Shown piece by piece: positions 34,253 to 42,557 of a stretch of 64,000 nucleotides of DNA (positions within the stretch are counted from its first letter, which is position 1; the number at the start of each line of letters is the position of its first letter). The DNA lies in contig NZ_JABWDU010000007.1 in assembly GCF_013371465.1 (NCBI RefSeq), positions 62,001-126,000 of the forward strand, read 5' to 3'. This DNA is from Ensifer oleiphilus (GTDB lineage: Bacteria; Pseudomonadota; Alphaproteobacteria; Rhizobiales; Rhizobiaceae). The notes under the pieces were generated by a model. That model ran no database searches. It saw only the letters and a program-made list of their open reading frames with translations, and was not told the origin of the DNA. Position numbers and translations under genes: made by a program.

Positions 34253-35092
34253 ATGGATATTCGCCAAGCTATACATTTCGAACAGGCCGAAACGCTCGAC
34301 ACAGAGGGGCTGCGCCGCCATTTTCTCATCGAAGATCTCTTCGTTGCCGGCGAGATGCGCGCCGCCTACAGCCATTATGATCGCCTGGTTCTTCTCGGCA
34401 TCCGGCCGGAAGGCACGCCGCTTGCCTTCAGCGCTGCGCTAGCAAAATCCGCCGGCGTCGCCGATTTTCTCGAGCGGCGGGAACTGGCCGTCGTCAACCT
34501 TGGTGGCGGTGCGGCGAGAATATCTGTCGATGCCTTGGATCATGTCATTGCGCCGTTCGAGGCGCTCTATATCGGCAAAGGGGCGAAGGGCGTAGCCTTT
34601 GCCGCCGTGGACGAGGCATCGCCTCCAAAACTCTATGGCGTCTCAGCTCCTGCGCATGCCAGCCATCCCACCCGCAAGATCACCCAGGATGAAGCTTCAC
34701 CACAGGCGCTCGGAACGAGTGAGGCCGCCAACAAGCGCACCATCTACAAATATGTCCATGACGGCCTGTTGCCGACCTGCCAGCTCATGCTCGGCATCAC
34801 ACGGTTCGAGCCGGGAAGCGTCTGGAACACCATGCCTGCGCACCTTCACGATCGGCGCATGGAAGCTTATCTCTATTTCGACATGCCGGAAGATCGTATG
34901 GTCGTCCATCTCATGGGTCGGCCCGAGGCGACGCGCCACCTGATCGTTCGCAACGAGCAGGTGGTCATCTCGCCCCCGTGGTCGATCCACAGCGGCAGCG
35001 GCACGGGTTCCTATGCCTTCGTCTGGGCGATGGCGGGGGATAACCAGTCTTTCGCCGACATGGACTTTGTGCCGATGGGGACCCTGCGATGA
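34253..35092 (+). CDS. kduI: 5-dehydro-4-deoxy-D-glucuronate isomerase
   Basis: A 279-residue cupin-fold isomerase that converts 5-keto-4-deoxyuronate to 3-deoxy-D-glycero-2,5-hexodiulosonate. The zinc ligands known from the family are visible as H197 and H199 (PAHLHD), E204 (RRMEAYLYFD) and H246 (PPWSIHSG). Length is normal and AGGA precedes the ATG. Its stop overlaps the kduD start by four bases. The pair handles the unsaturated uronate released by GH88, so this is the step where the oligosaccharide route joins general uronate metabolism. Confidence 0.96.
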   Translation: MDIRQAIHFEQAETLDTEGLRRHFLIEDLFVAGEMRAAYSHYDRLVLLGIRPEGTPLAFSAALAKSAGVADFLERRELAVVNLGGGAARISVDALDHVIAPFEALYIGKGAKGVAFAAVDEASPPKLYGVSAPAHASHPTRKITQDEASPQALGTSEAANKRTIYKYVHDGLLPTCQLMLGITRFEPGSVWNTMPAHLHDRRMEAYLYFDMPEDRMVVHLMGRPEATRHLIVRNEQVVISPPWSIHSGSGTGSYAFVWAMAGDNQSFADMDFVPMGTLR

Positions 35093-35853
35093 GCGAGATT
35101 GCGGACCTGTTCGATCTTACCGGCAAGTGGGCGCTGGTCACCGGCGCCCGCGGAGGACTGGGGCAGGCGATGGCTCGGGCGCTGGCGATGGCGGGGGCCG
35201 ACATCGTCGGCCTTGGATCCACGCCGATGCCGGAAACGGGTCAGCTGATAGAGGCAAGCGGACGCCGTTTCCTCGGTGTCCAGGCGGATCTTTCGCAACC
35301 CAACGACTTTCGCGCCCTCGTCGCCCAGATGGAAGAGCTGGCCGGGCCTATCGATATCCTGGTCAACAATGCCGGAATCATCAGGCGTGCCGATGTGCTC
35401 GACTACACAGAGGCGGATTGGGACGTGGTGACGAATGTCAACGAAAAGAACCTGTTCTTTCTGAGCCAAGCTGTCGCGCGCGGCATGGTTTCGCGCCGGT
35501 TCGGCCGCATCATCAACATCGCGTCGCTGCTTTCCTTCCAGGGCGGGATCCGTGTCCCTGCCTACACCGCCTCGAAGCACGCGGTGGCCGGACTGACGAA
35601 GCTGATGGCCAACGAACTGGCTGCATCCGGTGTCACCGTCAACGCCATTGCGCCGGGCTACATGGAAACCGACAACACCGCAGCACTGCGGGCGGACCCG
35701 GATCGCCAGAGACAGATCCTCGAACGTATTCCGATGGGGCGGTGGGGTGTTCCTGACGATCTGGCGACTGCCGTTCTGTTCCTGGCCACTCCTCGTGCCT
35801 CCTATGTGACCGGAGCGATCATTCCTGTGGATGGAGGATGGCTCGCCCGATGA
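35089..35853 (+). CDS. kduD: 2-dehydro-3-deoxy-D-gluconate 5-dehydrogenase
   Basis: A 254-residue short-chain dehydrogenase that reduces 3-deoxy-D-glycero-2,5-hexodiulosonate to 2-keto-3-deoxygluconate with NAD(P)H. The cofactor motif is T18-G-A-R-G-G-L-G25, NNAG is at 93-96, and the catalytic triad is S146, Y159 and K163 (YTASK). It is translationally coupled to kduI. It closes the operon; the downstream KDG kinase and KDPG aldolase are not in the window and are presumably encoded elsewhere. Confidence 0.95.
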   Translation: MSEIADLFDLTGKWALVTGARGGLGQAMARALAMAGADIVGLGSTPMPETGQLIEASGRRFLGVQADLSQPNDFRALVAQMEELAGPIDILVNNAGIIRRADVLDYTEADWDVVTNVNEKNLFFLSQAVARGMVSRRFGRIINIASLLSFQGGIRVPAYTASKHAVAGLTKLMANELAASGVTVNAIAPGYMETDNTAALRADPDRQRQILERIPMGRWGVPDDLATAVLFLATPRASYVTGAIIPVDGGWLAR

Positions 35854-36091
35854 GCCGTTTACGTCAGCCGTCGTCATCACGGGTGCCGGACAAAGCACCC
35901 CGATCGACCAGTTTGGTTCGAGGCACGGCGTCAATCGAGACCGAGGCTTTGTTCAAGCGGACCAAACCTGCTTCTTCATTGTGCTGACGAACGCAGTCCC
36001 TAGGAGTCGTTCTGGGCCTTCGGGAGTGTAGTCCCGATGCGATTTTCTTGGGCCTTTCTCAAGGTGCCGTTGGTCGCAATGGCCGACTAGC
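35854..36091. other. Convergent intergenic region, nothing recognised
   Basis: About 240 bases between the ends of kduD and the AraC gene. No strong hairpin with a T-run was found and no open frame is convincing. A plus-strand frame near 35905 (LVRGTASIETEALFKRTK) has no start and may be the tail of lost coding DNA. Confidence 0.35.
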
Positions 36092-37126
36092 TCAATTGGC
36101 AATCATGGTTTGCTGCCGTGGAGTCTCGATTGGGGAGAAGCCGAACCGCTTTTTGTAGCAGGTGGCAAAATACTGGCTCGAGGAGAAACCGCAGTCAAAA
36201 GCGACGTTGGTGACGGACTGTTGGCCACTTTCAAGCAATTGGCGCGCCGCGTTTAGCCGCAGCATCTGCAGAAAGCGCACAGGCGTCATGTTGGTCAGGA
36301 CCAGGCAATGCTGAGTGAATTGGGTGCGCGACAGATTGCATTCGATAGCCATGTTCTCCAGCGTCCAGTCTTCGTCCAGCGCGTGCTTCAAGCGCTTGAG
36401 GAAAATCTCTACCGTGCGCTTGGAGCTTGCAAGTGCCAGGTCCAGCACCGGCGCCTGGCTTTCCAGCATTTGGCGGAACTGGAGCAGCATCATCGAGATC
36501 AGCAGACGCAGGCGTGCTTCGCCGCCATGGATGTCTTGGCTCGCAACCACCTCGTGGATCTCCATGAAGGTGCGAGCGACTTCGCGCGAGGCGAGATAGG
36601 AGATCTGCTCGTTCTTGGACAAAAGCTCGCTCAGCCGTTTGCGGTCTCGTTCCGGCCAGCCGATCCAGTCCGGCCAAAGCCAGGTTTCGTGCGGGCGACG
36701 CACGCCCATGTCCATCAACACCCAGACGATATGGCTTGCGCCGATATTGGGATCGCCGAGCGCATGCAACTGCCAAGGCCGGACCACGAACATCTGGCCC
36801 TCGCTGAGCGTGGTCTTGCGTCCGTCCATCGTAATGGTCAGCGAGCCGCGTGCGAGGTAAGCGATCTTGACGCCTTCGTTGCAATGTTCGCGTAGGCCCC
36901 AGTCCTGCGGGTTCGTTGCGTCCCACCCACCGACGGAACAGACTTGGGGAAGGGCCTGACCGAGGTCGATGCCCGGATAGCCGCGTCGCGTCCATGCGTT
37001 GAGCGAGACCTGTCCAGCAATTGACGCCTTCATCAGGTCCTGGCAGTTCCCGGCATAAAGCAGGGCACCCGGCTCACGGAAAACCGCCGGCCGTCCAACG
37101 GCTCGCTCATTGTTGATTTTGCTCAT
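36092..37126 (-). CDS. AraC-family transcriptional regulator
   Basis: A 344-residue regulator. The N-terminal half is a cupin-type effector domain (about 40-170, with LTITMDGRKTTLSEGQMFVV). The C-terminal 100 residues hold the two AraC helix-turn-helix motifs (LENMAIECNLSRTQFTQHC and VTNVAFDCGFSSSQYFATCY). ATG 37126 is preferred because GGGGAGAG lies just before it; an ATG four codons upstream has none. It is divergent from the sugar isomerase/ABC operon starting at 37288 and probably activates it in response to a sugar. Confidence 0.93.
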   Translation of the reverse strand: MSKINNERAVGRPAVFREPGALLYAGNCQDLMKASIAGQVSLNAWTRRGYPGIDLGQALPQVCSVGGWDATNPQDWGLREHCNEGVKIAYLARGSLTITMDGRKTTLSEGQMFVVRPWQLHALGDPNIGASHIVWVLMDMGVRRPHETWLWPDWIGWPERDRKRLSELLSKNEQISYLASREVARTFMEIHEVVASQDIHGGEARLRLLISMMLLQFRQMLESQAPVLDLALASSKRTVEIFLKRLKHALDEDWTLENMAIECNLSRTQFTQHCLVLTNMTPVRFLQMLRLNAARQLLESGQQSVTNVAFDCGFSSSQYFATCYKKRFGFSPIETPRQQTMIAN

Positions 37127-37287
37127 CGCTCTCCCCATCGATGTTCAAAATTTACCAGTCCGCTATTTCGAACGCAGACGCTCCTTTATTGCGCAATGCT
37201 GCGTCATCATCAAGCGACAAACGGAGGCGCTTTGTGATTTGCCGTTGTAACTCAACGGCATGGAGGACAATCAGGGAGGATTTGCCG

Positions 37288-38154
37288 GTGCGGATAGGCT
37301 TCCACACGGATGCGTTCAACTCGGCCTATTGGTCGTTCGAAAAATGCTTGCAGTGGGCGAGCGACAACGACGTGCACTTCATCGAGTGTGGTCTGATAGA
37401 CGGCGTGAGCTGGATTCACGGTCTCGGCTACCAACCACATGTCGCGCTTTACGAGGACCCCGCATTGCTGCGCCAAAAGATGGACCGCTACGGCGTGCGG
37501 TTCTCTCAGGTCGATGCGGCTTATCCGCTTTCCGGTGAAGACGGCCCGTTGCGTGGTGTGCCCTACGTGCTGAAATCGATTGCCTGGGCCGCGCAGGCCG
37601 GCAGCCCCTGCGTTGACACCACCGACGGGCTTCATTTGCCGCCGGGGCTGAGCGAAGAAGAATCGATGGCGTTGATGAAGCGCAGCTACGAGCAGATCAT
37701 CGAGGTCGCGCAAGCGCACGAAATCATCGTCAATATCGAACCCCACGGACATTTCACCACCCGACCTGAGTTCATGGAGCGCATGCTTGCCTTCGTCGAT
37801 TCCCGATGGCTGCGCATGAACATGGACACCGGCAACACCTTCATCGCTGGTCAGGAGCCGACGGAGTTCCTGCCGCTCTTCATCGACAAGGTCAGCCACG
37901 TTCACATCAAGGATGTTTCGCAAACGCTGGCCGCGGCGGTTCGTGGTGGGCAGACAGGCATCGCGGTCAGCCATTGCGCGCTCGGCGACGGTGTCAACGC
38001 CGACAACATCAAGACGTGCCTCGCGATGTTGCGCGACCATGGCTACGATGGTGTGCTCAGCCTCGAATGCGAAGGTACCGCGGGCCCCATGATCGAGAAA
38101 TCCCTGGCCTGGATCCGCGCGACCTGCCGCGACCTCGGCATCAAGCTGCACTGA
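37288..38154 (+). CDS. TIM-barrel sugar phosphate isomerase/epimerase-like protein 1
   Basis: A 288-residue protein of the xylose isomerase-like/AP endonuclease 2 superfamily. Metal-site motifs are visible at the ends of the barrel strands: VNIEPHGHF, NMDTGNTFI, VSHVHIKDV and LSLECEG. Start GTG 37288 is chosen because GGGAGGA ends eight bases before it and the protein then begins RIGFHTDAFNS, a normal first strand; a longer frame from 37141 is not family-like. It is the first gene of an operon with a second enzyme of the same fold and a complete RbsABC-type importer. It probably interconverts keto- and aldo-sugars or epimerises them; the substrate is not known. Confidence 0.82.
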   Translation: MRIGFHTDAFNSAYWSFEKCLQWASDNDVHFIECGLIDGVSWIHGLGYQPHVALYEDPALLRQKMDRYGVRFSQVDAAYPLSGEDGPLRGVPYVLKSIAWAAQAGSPCVDTTDGLHLPPGLSEEESMALMKRSYEQIIEVAQAHEIIVNIEPHGHFTTRPEFMERMLAFVDSRWLRMNMDTGNTFIAGQEPTEFLPLFIDKVSHVHIKDVSQTLAAAVRGGQTGIAVSHCALGDGVNADNIKTCLAMLRDHGYDGVLSLECEGTAGPMIEKSLAWIRATCRDLGIKLH

Positions 38155-38161
38155 GCGCACC

Positions 38162-39010
38162 ATGAACCTCGGCATCAACCTTCTCTGCCTTACCGACTTC
38201 GTGGAGGATCGGCACTTGGCCAGCATCGGGCGGCTTCGCGACCTCGGCTATGACGGGGTCGAGGTCCCGGTCCTTAAAGGCGCTGTCGACCACTACGAAC
38301 GCCTCGGCAAGGAACTGGACACACTGGGCATCGGTCGGTCGACTACGTCGATCGTTCCCACGCCGGACGCCAACCCCGTCAGTTGCGACCCGGATGTTCG
38401 GGGGCGCGGCCTTGCCCACCTCGACTGGGCGCTGGATTGCGCCATCGCGCTTGGAGCCGAAAGCATGGGAGGGCCATTCCATGCGCCGATCGGGTTCTTC
38501 ACCGGGGCAGGCGCCAGCGAGGATGAACTCAAATACGGTGCCGACGCGCACCGTGCATTGGCGGAGCGGGCTGCGGCAAACGGAATGCATCTGAGCCTCG
38601 AGCCGCTCAATCGTTTCGAGACCTATTACTTGAACACCATGGAGCAGGCCCGCTCCTATGTGGACCGGGTTGGACATCCCGCCTTCAAGATCATGTACGA
38701 CACCTTTCATGCCAACGTCGAAGAGCGTCGCCCGGAGGCGGCCATTCGCCTGATCGGCAGCGATATCGGCGTCTTTCACGTTTCGGAGAACGACCGTGGC
38801 ATCCCGGGACGAGGGCACATAGACTTCGCCGCGATGTTCAGGACTTTGAAGGAGATCGGTTATGACGGCTGGCTGACCCTTGAGGCGTTCGGCGCCGGGC
38901 TTCCGGCGATCGCGACGGCCACCCGCGTCTGGAGACCGCTGTTTCCTGATTTCGAGACGCTTTTTTCTGAAAGCGCGACGTTCATTCGCAAGACATGGGC
39001 ACAAGCATGA
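38162..39010 (+). CDS. TIM-barrel sugar epimerase-like protein 2 (ketose 3-epimerase type)
   Basis: A 282-residue relative of D-tagatose/D-psicose 3-epimerases. The conserved metal-site segments are MHLSLEPLNRFE, KIMYDTFHANVEE, VFHVSENDRGIPGRGHIDF and LTLEAFG; the GRGHIDF motif in particular is typical of this branch. The start is seven bases after the previous stop. Its last codons overlap the ABC ATPase start by four bases. It probably epimerises a ketose delivered by the importer. Confidence 0.83.
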   Translation: MNLGINLLCLTDFVEDRHLASIGRLRDLGYDGVEVPVLKGAVDHYERLGKELDTLGIGRSTTSIVPTPDANPVSCDPDVRGRGLAHLDWALDCAIALGAESMGGPFHAPIGFFTGAGASEDELKYGADAHRALAERAAANGMHLSLEPLNRFETYYLNTMEQARSYVDRVGHPAFKIMYDTFHANVEERRPEAAIRLIGSDIGVFHVSENDRGIPGRGHIDFAAMFRTLKEIGYDGWLTLEAFGAGLPAIATATRVWRPLFPDFETLFSESATFIRKTWAQA

Positions 39011-40521
39011 ACACTCCCTCTCCTGTAATCGAGATGCGCGCCATCACCAAGAGTTTCCCCGGCGTCAAAGCACTGAAAGGCGTGAGCTTCGCCGCTTATC
39101 CGGGCGAGGTGCACGCACTGGCCGGCGAGAACGGCGCCGGTAAGTCGACGCTGATGAAAATCCTCTCCGGCGTCTACCGGCTGGACGATGGCGCCGTTGT
39201 CGTGGGCGGCGAGGAGCGACATTTCACCCATCCGCTCGAGGCAATCCGAGCCGGCATCGCGGTTATCTACCAGGAATTTTCGCTGCTGCCCGAGCGCACC
39301 GTGGCGCAGAACATCTTTCTCGGCCGCGAACCGACGCGGTTCGGCCTCGTCGACCACCGGGCGATGAATAGGGAGGCGCGACGTGTGCTCTCGCTGTTCG
39401 GTTCGGCGCATCGGATCGAAGCCGACACGGTTGTCGCCGACCTTGATGTCGCAAGCCAGCAACTGGTCGAGATCGCCAAGGCGGTTTCGCTCGATGTTCG
39501 CGTTATCGTCATGGATGAACCGACCGCCGCCCTCAACGAGACGGAATGCGAGGTGCTGTTTAGCCTCGTCGACACGCTGAAGAAGAGGGATGTGGCGATT
39601 ATCTACATCACGCACCGCATGCGCGAGATCACACGGCTTGCCGACCGCGTGACGGTACTCAAGGACGGCGAAACGGCCGTGAGCTTCGATGAAGTGCCGG
39701 AGCCCGATGCGATCGTCCGCGCCATGGTCGGCCGGGATATCGGTGATTTCTACGCAGCGCCGGCGACGCCACAGGAAATCGGCGACATCGTGCTCTCCGT
39801 GCGCCATGGCGGCAACGACCGATTGAGGAATATCTCCTTCGACCTTCGCGCCGGCGAGGTCGTCGGTATTGCCGGATTGCAGGGGGCAGAACGCGTTGCG
39901 CTCGCCAAGGCGATTTTCGGCATTTCACCCTTCACAGAGGGGGAGGTGATGCTTGCCGGCAAGTCGGCGAGATTCAACCACCCGCGCGACGCCATCAGAG
40001 CAGGTATCGGCCTACTGCCGGGCGATCGCAAGGCCGAAGGGCTGGTGCTGATGCAGTCGGTTACGGACAATGGCATGCTGACCGCAAGGGCGCTTTCTGC
40101 TCTCGCGGGCAGGGCCGATGCGACCGCCTTCGCGACCACGGAGGAAATGGATGGACTGCTGCAGGACCTTGACGTTCGCGCTGGCAGCTTTTCCCAGGAG
40201 ATCAAGGCCCTCTCCGGCGGAAACCAGCAAAAGGCAATTGTCGCGCGTTGGCTGGCGCTGGCGCCGCGCCTGCTGATCTTCATCGAGCCGACGCGCGGCA
40301 TCGATGTCAACGCCAAGGCGGGCATCTACCACCTCATGCGCGATCTCGCCCGCAAGGGTACGGCGATCATGATGATCTCGTCCGACCTGCCCGAGGTGCT
40401 CGGCGCTGCCGACCGCATCCTCGTCATGCGCGGCGGCGAACTGGTGGCAGCGTTCCCGCGCGGCGTGTCTGAGGCCGATGTGATGCTTGCCGCAACCGGC
40501 GAAGAGGCGGTGGCGGCATGA
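39007..40521 (+). CDS. Sugar ABC transporter ATP-binding protein, RbsA type, with altered second Walker B
   Basis: A 504-residue duplicated ATPase of the ribose/xylose/galactose type. In the first half Walker A is G40-E-N-G-A-G-K46-S-T, the signature is degenerate as usual for this family (VASQQLVEIAKAV), and Walker B is VIVMDEPTAAL. In the second half the P-loop is degenerate as usual (GLQGAERVA) and the signature LSGGNQQKAIVARWLA is intact, but Walker B reads LLIFI426-E427-PTRGID, with isoleucine where family members have aspartate. The start is the ATG overlapping the upstream stop. It energises the permeases at 40518 and 41495. Confidence 0.92.
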   Translation: MNTPSPVIEMRAITKSFPGVKALKGVSFAAYPGEVHALAGENGAGKSTLMKILSGVYRLDDGAVVVGGEERHFTHPLEAIRAGIAVIYQEFSLLPERTVAQNIFLGREPTRFGLVDHRAMNREARRVLSLFGSAHRIEADTVVADLDVASQQLVEIAKAVSLDVRVIVMDEPTAALNETECEVLFSLVDTLKKRDVAIIYITHRMREITRLADRVTVLKDGETAVSFDEVPEPDAIVRAMVGRDIGDFYAAPATPQEIGDIVLSVRHGGNDRLRNISFDLRAGEVVGIAGLQGAERVALAKAIFGISPFTEGEVMLAGKSARFNHPRDAIRAGIGLLPGDRKAEGLVLMQSVTDNGMLTARALSALAGRADATAFATTEEMDGLLQDLDVRAGSFSQEIKALSGGNQQKAIVARWLALAPRLLIFIEPTRGIDVNAKAGIYHLMRDLARKGTAIMMISSDLPEVLGAADRILVMRGGELVAAFPRGVSEADVMLAATGEEAVAA

Positions 40522-41498
40522 GCACGGCGACACTCATCAAACGCCTACCGTCGCGCATCGAGCGCTATTCACCGGCCCTGCTGCTCGCGGCAGCACTTCT
40601 GATCTACGTCGCGATTGCGCTCAGCCTCGGCTTGACGCGGTTCCTGACACCGGAAGCGGCGATCTCCATCCTCAACCGCTCCATTGCGCTCGGCATGACC
40701 GCGGTCGGCCAGACCTTCGCTATTCTCGTCGGTTCGATAGACCTCTCGGTAGCCCACCTCATTTCCGCGTCGGCGGTGGTTTCGTCGGCGATCATGAACG
40801 GCGATCCGGCAATGATGGCGCCAGCCGTCGTCGTGGTGCTGCTTATGGGCGCGCTGGTCGGCACGTTGAACGGGCTGATGATCACCAGGCTCGAGGTCAA
40901 TCCGCTGATCGCGACGCTGGGCATGGCGCTCATCATTCAGGGTTGCCTTGCATCCTTCCACGGCAAGTTCGGCGGATCGGTCCCGGATGCGTTCCAGTTC
41001 TTCGCCTATGGCACGGTGCTGGGGCTGCCGTTCAGTCTCATGGTGTTGGCGGTTGTGGTTGTTGCAGCCTGGGTCGTGCTGCGGTTCACCCGCTTCGGCT
41101 CCAACGTCTATTCGGTTGGCGGCAACCGCGACACCGCGCGTGCAGCGGGCATCAAGACGAACCGCGTGGTGATTGCAAGCCATATCCTTTGCAGCCTCTG
41201 TGCATCGCTGTCCGGCCTCTATCTCGCAAGCCGCCTCAAATCCGGCTCGCCCTGGCTCGGCACGGAGGGGGCCTACGATCTGGAATCGATCGCCGTCGTC
41301 GTCATCGGCGGGACGATCCTCTCCGGCGGAAAGGGCGGAATCTGGGGCACGGTCGCAGGCGTCGTCATCTTCTCTCTGATCGACTCCATCTTCAATCTTG
41401 CCGGCGTCGACGCCTTTGCCAAGCAGGTCATGCGCGGCATCATCATCGTCGCTGCCGTCGCCTTCTACGCCGTGCGTTCGAAGAGGATCGTGGCATGA
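40518..41498 (+). CDS. Sugar ABC transporter permease 1, RbsC type
   Basis: A 326-residue permease with eight to ten hydrophobic segments. The family motifs FAILVGSIDLSVAHLISASA and GGTILSGGKGGIWGTVAG are present. It overlaps the ATPase gene and the second permease gene by four bases each, a tightly coupled operon. With the second permease it would form a heterodimeric channel rather than the homodimer of E. coli RbsC. Confidence 0.9.
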   Translation: MSTATLIKRLPSRIERYSPALLLAAALLIYVAIALSLGLTRFLTPEAAISILNRSIALGMTAVGQTFAILVGSIDLSVAHLISASAVVSSAIMNGDPAMMAPAVVVVLLMGALVGTLNGLMITRLEVNPLIATLGMALIIQGCLASFHGKFGGSVPDAFQFFAYGTVLGLPFSLMVLAVVVVAAWVVLRFTRFGSNVYSVGGNRDTARAAGIKTNRVVIASHILCSLCASLSGLYLASRLKSGSPWLGTEGAYDLESIAVVVIGGTILSGGKGGIWGTVAGVVIFSLIDSIFNLAGVDAFAKQVMRGIIIVAAVAFYAVRSKRIVA

Positions 41499-42496
41499 GC
41501 CAGCAGACTGTCAGTTCCCAACAGGCGCCTGGCGCACCCCGAAGCGGCCGCCTGCCGAAGATCAACCCCGTCTTCTTCGTGCTTGCAGCGCTGCTCGTCG
41601 CCATCACGCTATCGAACCCGAATTTCGTCGAGCCCACGGGCTACATGAACTTCCTGAAGCGCGCCGCGCCGCTGGCGATCCTCGCTGCCGGCCAGATCTA
41701 TGTCATCGTGTCGGGTGGTTTCGACCTCTCGGTCGGCTCGCTGATCACACTGACGGTGGTCGGTTCCTCGATGCTGCTCAACAACAACGCCGACGCGACC
41801 TGGTGGGTGATCCCGATCATGTATGCCGTCGGGCTCGCAGTAGGTGTCGTCAACGGCCTCGTCGTCAGCTTTCTGAGGGTCCCCTCGCTGATTGCCACAC
41901 TCGGCATGATGATCACGCTCAACGGTGCAGCCTTCATGTGGTCGAGCGGTTCACCGCGCGGCTATTTACCGGAAACGTTCCGCTTCTTCGGGCGCGTCAA
42001 CATCCAGGGCATTCCGCTCATCCAGTTCCTGCCAGTGGCGCTGCTGGTAATGCTTGCGGCCGGTTCATACCTGTTCTGGCTCATGCATCGCACCAATCTC
42101 GGACGCATGCTGCACGCGATCGGCGACAACCCGCGTGCGGCGCAGATGTCGGGCGTTCCGATCGAGCGGGTTCGTATCACCGCCTTCGTCGTGTCGTCGC
42201 TGAGCGCGGTGACGGCCGGCATCCTGCTCGGCGGTTTTGCCGGTGTCTCGACCGATGTCGGCGTCGGCTACGAGTTGCAGGCAATCACGGCTTGCGTCAT
42301 CGGCGGTGCGCAGCTTCTGGGCGGGCGCGGCTCGGTGCCTGCCTCGATTGCCGGCGCGTTGACGCTGACTGCCATCTTCACGCTGCTCAACTTCATCGGC
42401 TTACCGAAACCGGTGCGCGACGTCGTCCAGGGCGTGATCCTGATCGTTGCCGTCGTGCTTGCCACCTATCGGCGCAACCGCGCTGGCGGGACCTGA
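41495..42496 (+). CDS. Sugar ABC transporter permease 2, RbsC type
   Basis: A 333-residue permease beginning MSQQTVSSQQAPGAP at the ATG that overlaps the stop of permease 1. Motifs IYVIVSGGFDLSVGSLITLT and CVIGGAQLLGGRGSVPASIAG identify the family. Membrane topology resembles its neighbour, but the sequences are clearly diverged, so the duplication is old. Confidence 0.9.
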   Translation: MSQQTVSSQQAPGAPRSGRLPKINPVFFVLAALLVAITLSNPNFVEPTGYMNFLKRAAPLAILAAGQIYVIVSGGFDLSVGSLITLTVVGSSMLLNNNADATWWVIPIMYAVGLAVGVVNGLVVSFLRVPSLIATLGMMITLNGAAFMWSSGSPRGYLPETFRFFGRVNIQGIPLIQFLPVALLVMLAAGSYLFWLMHRTNLGRMLHAIGDNPRAAQMSGVPIERVRITAFVVSSLSAVTAGILLGGFAGVSTDVGVGYELQAITACVIGGAQLLGGRGSVPASIAGALTLTAIFTLLNFIGLPKPVRDVVQGVILIVAVVLATYRRNRAGGT

Positions 42497-42557
42497 GTTT
42501 CGTCGGCCGCAAGGCCGTCGGGAGGAACTGAAAATCATGATCAAATGGGAGTGAGAC

